Assembly (NCBI GenBank): GCA_036897485.1 | Contig: JAYMTF010001419.1 | Location: 1 to 23,511 of the forward strand | Source of the DNA: Pelargonium nanum | Taxonomy: Eukaryota > Streptophyta > Magnoliopsida > Geraniales > Geraniaceae | DNA length: 23,511 bases | Direction: 5' to 3' | In this document: positions 21,701 to 23,511 of the stretch, one piece after another | Position numbering within the stretch: position 1 is the first letter of the stretch | Layout of the letters: the number at the start of each line of letters is the position of its first letter | Position numbers and translations under genes: made by a program | The notes under the pieces: model-generated | Told to the model about the DNA's origin: nothing | Seen by the model: only the letters and a program-made list of their open reading frames with translations | The model's database searches: none

Positions 21701-22751
21701 CAATCTTGTTCAATTCATCATAGGCAGAGGTTTTTTATTAAAAAAAACAAATTATATGAACTCTTATGAAATGACTAAAATGCCCTTGTTGGAAGTGAAA
21801 TATGATGCTAATATGGAGAGCAATATTGGAACAATATTGTAATGTTAGATTTTTGACAAGGACATGTGTTTGGTGCTTCTGGGTCTCTGGTCTATGAATT
21901 TATGAAATGGCCAAATTACCCTTGTTGAGATTGAATTTTGACTGTAACGTGGAGGGTAATATAGGAAACTTATGTAATTTTGATGAGAATGAGGATTGAG
22001 TTTGGGTCAAAGTATGAAACTTTTTTGTAGTGCTTGACAAGGACAGGTTGGTAATCCTACATCTCTAGTTTTGCAAAATATCAAAATTATCCTTTTCAAA
22101 ACTTTAATGAGATAATAAAAACTTGTGTGTCGTGTTTTTATTACGCTTAAGGTTGACTAGGTAGTGCACAATGCTACACAAATACGTCACAATTCGACAT
22201 GTTTGTCATGTTACCATGAATAATTTATAATTATACTCTTAATTATGTGTGTCACAGTTAATTGTACGAACGTTATTTCGAGGTCCAATAAACACAATTA
22301 CTAAACGCATTGGATTCTCTCACACGATAACAAAATGTATGAATCTAAATACACTAATTTTGTATTGTATGTTGTGTTACAGCACAATTTACTAGCTCAT
22401 AATCTCACCACTTATAAAAATTTTACAAGATCGCCTTGACATTTTGTACAATCAAACACATTGTATCTCGATCAAATCATCGACAAAACAATCAATGAAT
22501 CATATCAATCAACACCAACATCATTTTATGCAAATATTTTTTTTATACAATATTTGTGACAACATACTAGGATGTCATTTGTTTGGTTTATTTTGGAGGG
22601 TAAAATTGGAATAAGACATATGATAGGGACAGCATGGTACTTCTGACAGGTACTATTATCTTATTGCTTTTGAGAAATGCAGAAACCAAGACCAGAAACA
22701 GAAAGAACCAAACAATTAATTTGACTGTTCCCAATAATTAATTAAGTGTTA
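21701..22751. repeat. Upstream region with decayed tandem repeats
   Basis: Two related units start at 21765 and 21901 (TATGAAATGRCYAAAWTRCCC then TTGTTG, GTGGAG-like and ATATWGGAAC blocks). A weaker third unit starts near 22072 (ATATCAAAATTATCC), preceded in two cases by TTGACAAGGACA. The rest, 22100-22750, is AT-rich and shows no gene. The promoter of the DUF3527 gene should lie just above 21700. Confidence 0.6.
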
Positions 22752-23440
22752 AGTTCAAGATTTACATTAATTAATGCAGGTTGATCATTGGAGATTCTGT
22801 TCATGCGAAATTACAATTGTGCCCCTAGCCCTAAATTTCCAAACCCAGTGACATGAATTTTATGGTAAATAGCTAAATAGTAAATACAATTGCTAGCCAG
22901 CAAAATGAGTGTTCAGTTCAAGATTTATTAGATTAATTAATGAGGTCGGTGATTGGAGATACTATTGAGGTCAAATGACCATTTTGCCCCAAGCCTAATT
23001 TTCAACCATAATTTTATGACAAATATCATTTCTAGCTATTTTTTTATTTATATAATGGGGTTTCTGAGCAGGCCCGCACATTCGTGGTTGACATTTTTAA
23101 GCCGTTTTACCACACTTATACTAATCTCCATTCGAGTTTTGTTCACAATTAAAGTCTTCACCTCTCCCCATGAGTGTGTTCGGGGATTGAACGCAAACGC
23201 TCTTCCCACTCACGCAACCTGTGTTGTCAACTGCGCCACCACCCTTGGGTCATTTCTACCTATTATTACTACTAAGTTCAAGTTTTAAATTAATTAATGC
23301 AATTAGTCATCGGAGATTCAGTTCAGTTAAATGACCATTTTGCCCCTTTCTCTAATTTCCAACCATAGTAACTTGAATTTTGTGGCAAATATTATTGCTA
23401 GCCAGAAAATTAAGTATAAAGTTCAAGATTTATATTAAGG
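22752..23440. repeat. Degenerate tandem repeat, about 135-165 bp unit, 3+ copies
   Basis: AGTTCAAG-headed units start at 22752, 22915, 23274 and (partial) 23420. Shared blocks are ATTAATTAATG, TCAT/GATTGGAGAT, TGACCATTTTGCCCC, CTAATTTYCAACCA, TTGAATTTTRTGRCAAAT and TTGCTAGCCAG. The second unit is interrupted by a SINE at 23035-23249; without it and its duplication that unit is about 135 bases. Confidence 0.85.
23035..23249 (-). mobile_element. tRNA-derived SINE, 215 bp, with 9-bp target duplication
   Basis: Read on the minus strand it starts ACCCAAGGGTGGTGGCGCAG. TGGCGCAGTTG matches a Pol III A box, and GCGTTCAATCCCC about 45 bases on matches a B box. The body runs to an A-rich tail (AAATAAAAAAATAGC). 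Perfect 9-base copies TCATTTCTA flank it on the plus strand at 23026-23034 and 23250-23258. Together these show target-primed insertion of a SINE. It is non-coding, and the open frame crossing it at 22953-23288 is chance. Confidence 0.88.
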
Positions 23441-23511
23441 TTAAAGTTACCATTGATCCTCCAACTATACACTCATATCACAATTGATCCTCCTACTATT
23501 TTTTAAATCAT
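23441..23511. repeat. Dispersed repeat end, cut by the window edge
   Basis: The sequence holds two imperfect copies of a GATCCTCC(A/T)ACTAT motif, in the style of plant MITE termini. It continues past the window, so neither family nor ends can be settled. Confidence 0.35.

Overview
This is nuclear DNA of a flowering plant, most likely a core eudicot. It is AT-rich, its three protein genes are split by many short AT-rich introns, its intergenic DNA is full of small degraded transposons, and its proteins match families known from Arabidopsis. The species cannot be fixed from the sequence alone. All three protein genes and both tRNA genes lie on the minus strand.

Layout from left to right. Positions 1-1518 hold degraded hAT-like repeat pieces and the 3' flank of gene 1. 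Positions 1519-3591 hold a five-exon gene for a 152-residue protein resembling BORC subunit 6 (lyspersin). Positions 3592-4958 are intergenic. Positions 4959-12079 hold a 20-exon gene for a kinesin-14 with an N-terminal calponin-homology domain, a coiled coil and an internal motor (about 1118 residues); its non-coding leader reaches about 12960. Positions 12961-18108 are a 5.1 kb gene-poor stretch with two identical tRNA-Asp(GTC) genes (14767-14838, 16647-16718) and a perfect 90-bp tandem duplication. Positions 18109-20585 hold a two-exon gene for a 684-residue DUF3527 protein, with a leader and 5'UTR intron to about 21700. From 21700 to the end there are decayed tandem repeats, one of them interrupted by a complete-looking SINE.

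The most interesting signal is in the introns. Two adjacent genes each carry what looks like a minor-spliceosome (U12-type) intron. The kinesin motor domain is interrupted by an intron with AT-AC ends (8058-8322) that ordinary GT-AG gene models would get wrong. The last intron of the BORC6-like gene has a U12-type GT-AG form (1586-1790). Both calls rest on the 5' splice-site motif, a matching branch-site motif 9-11 bases from the 3' end, and exact restoration of a conserved reading frame. A second splicing oddity is the kinesin exon 11/12 junction (9005-9096), where the frame stays open only if the second of two overlapping donor sites is used.

The genes do not form a pathway. The kinesin would act on microtubules and actin, the BORC6-like protein probably in endomembrane or vacuole positioning, and DUF3527 proteins have no established function.
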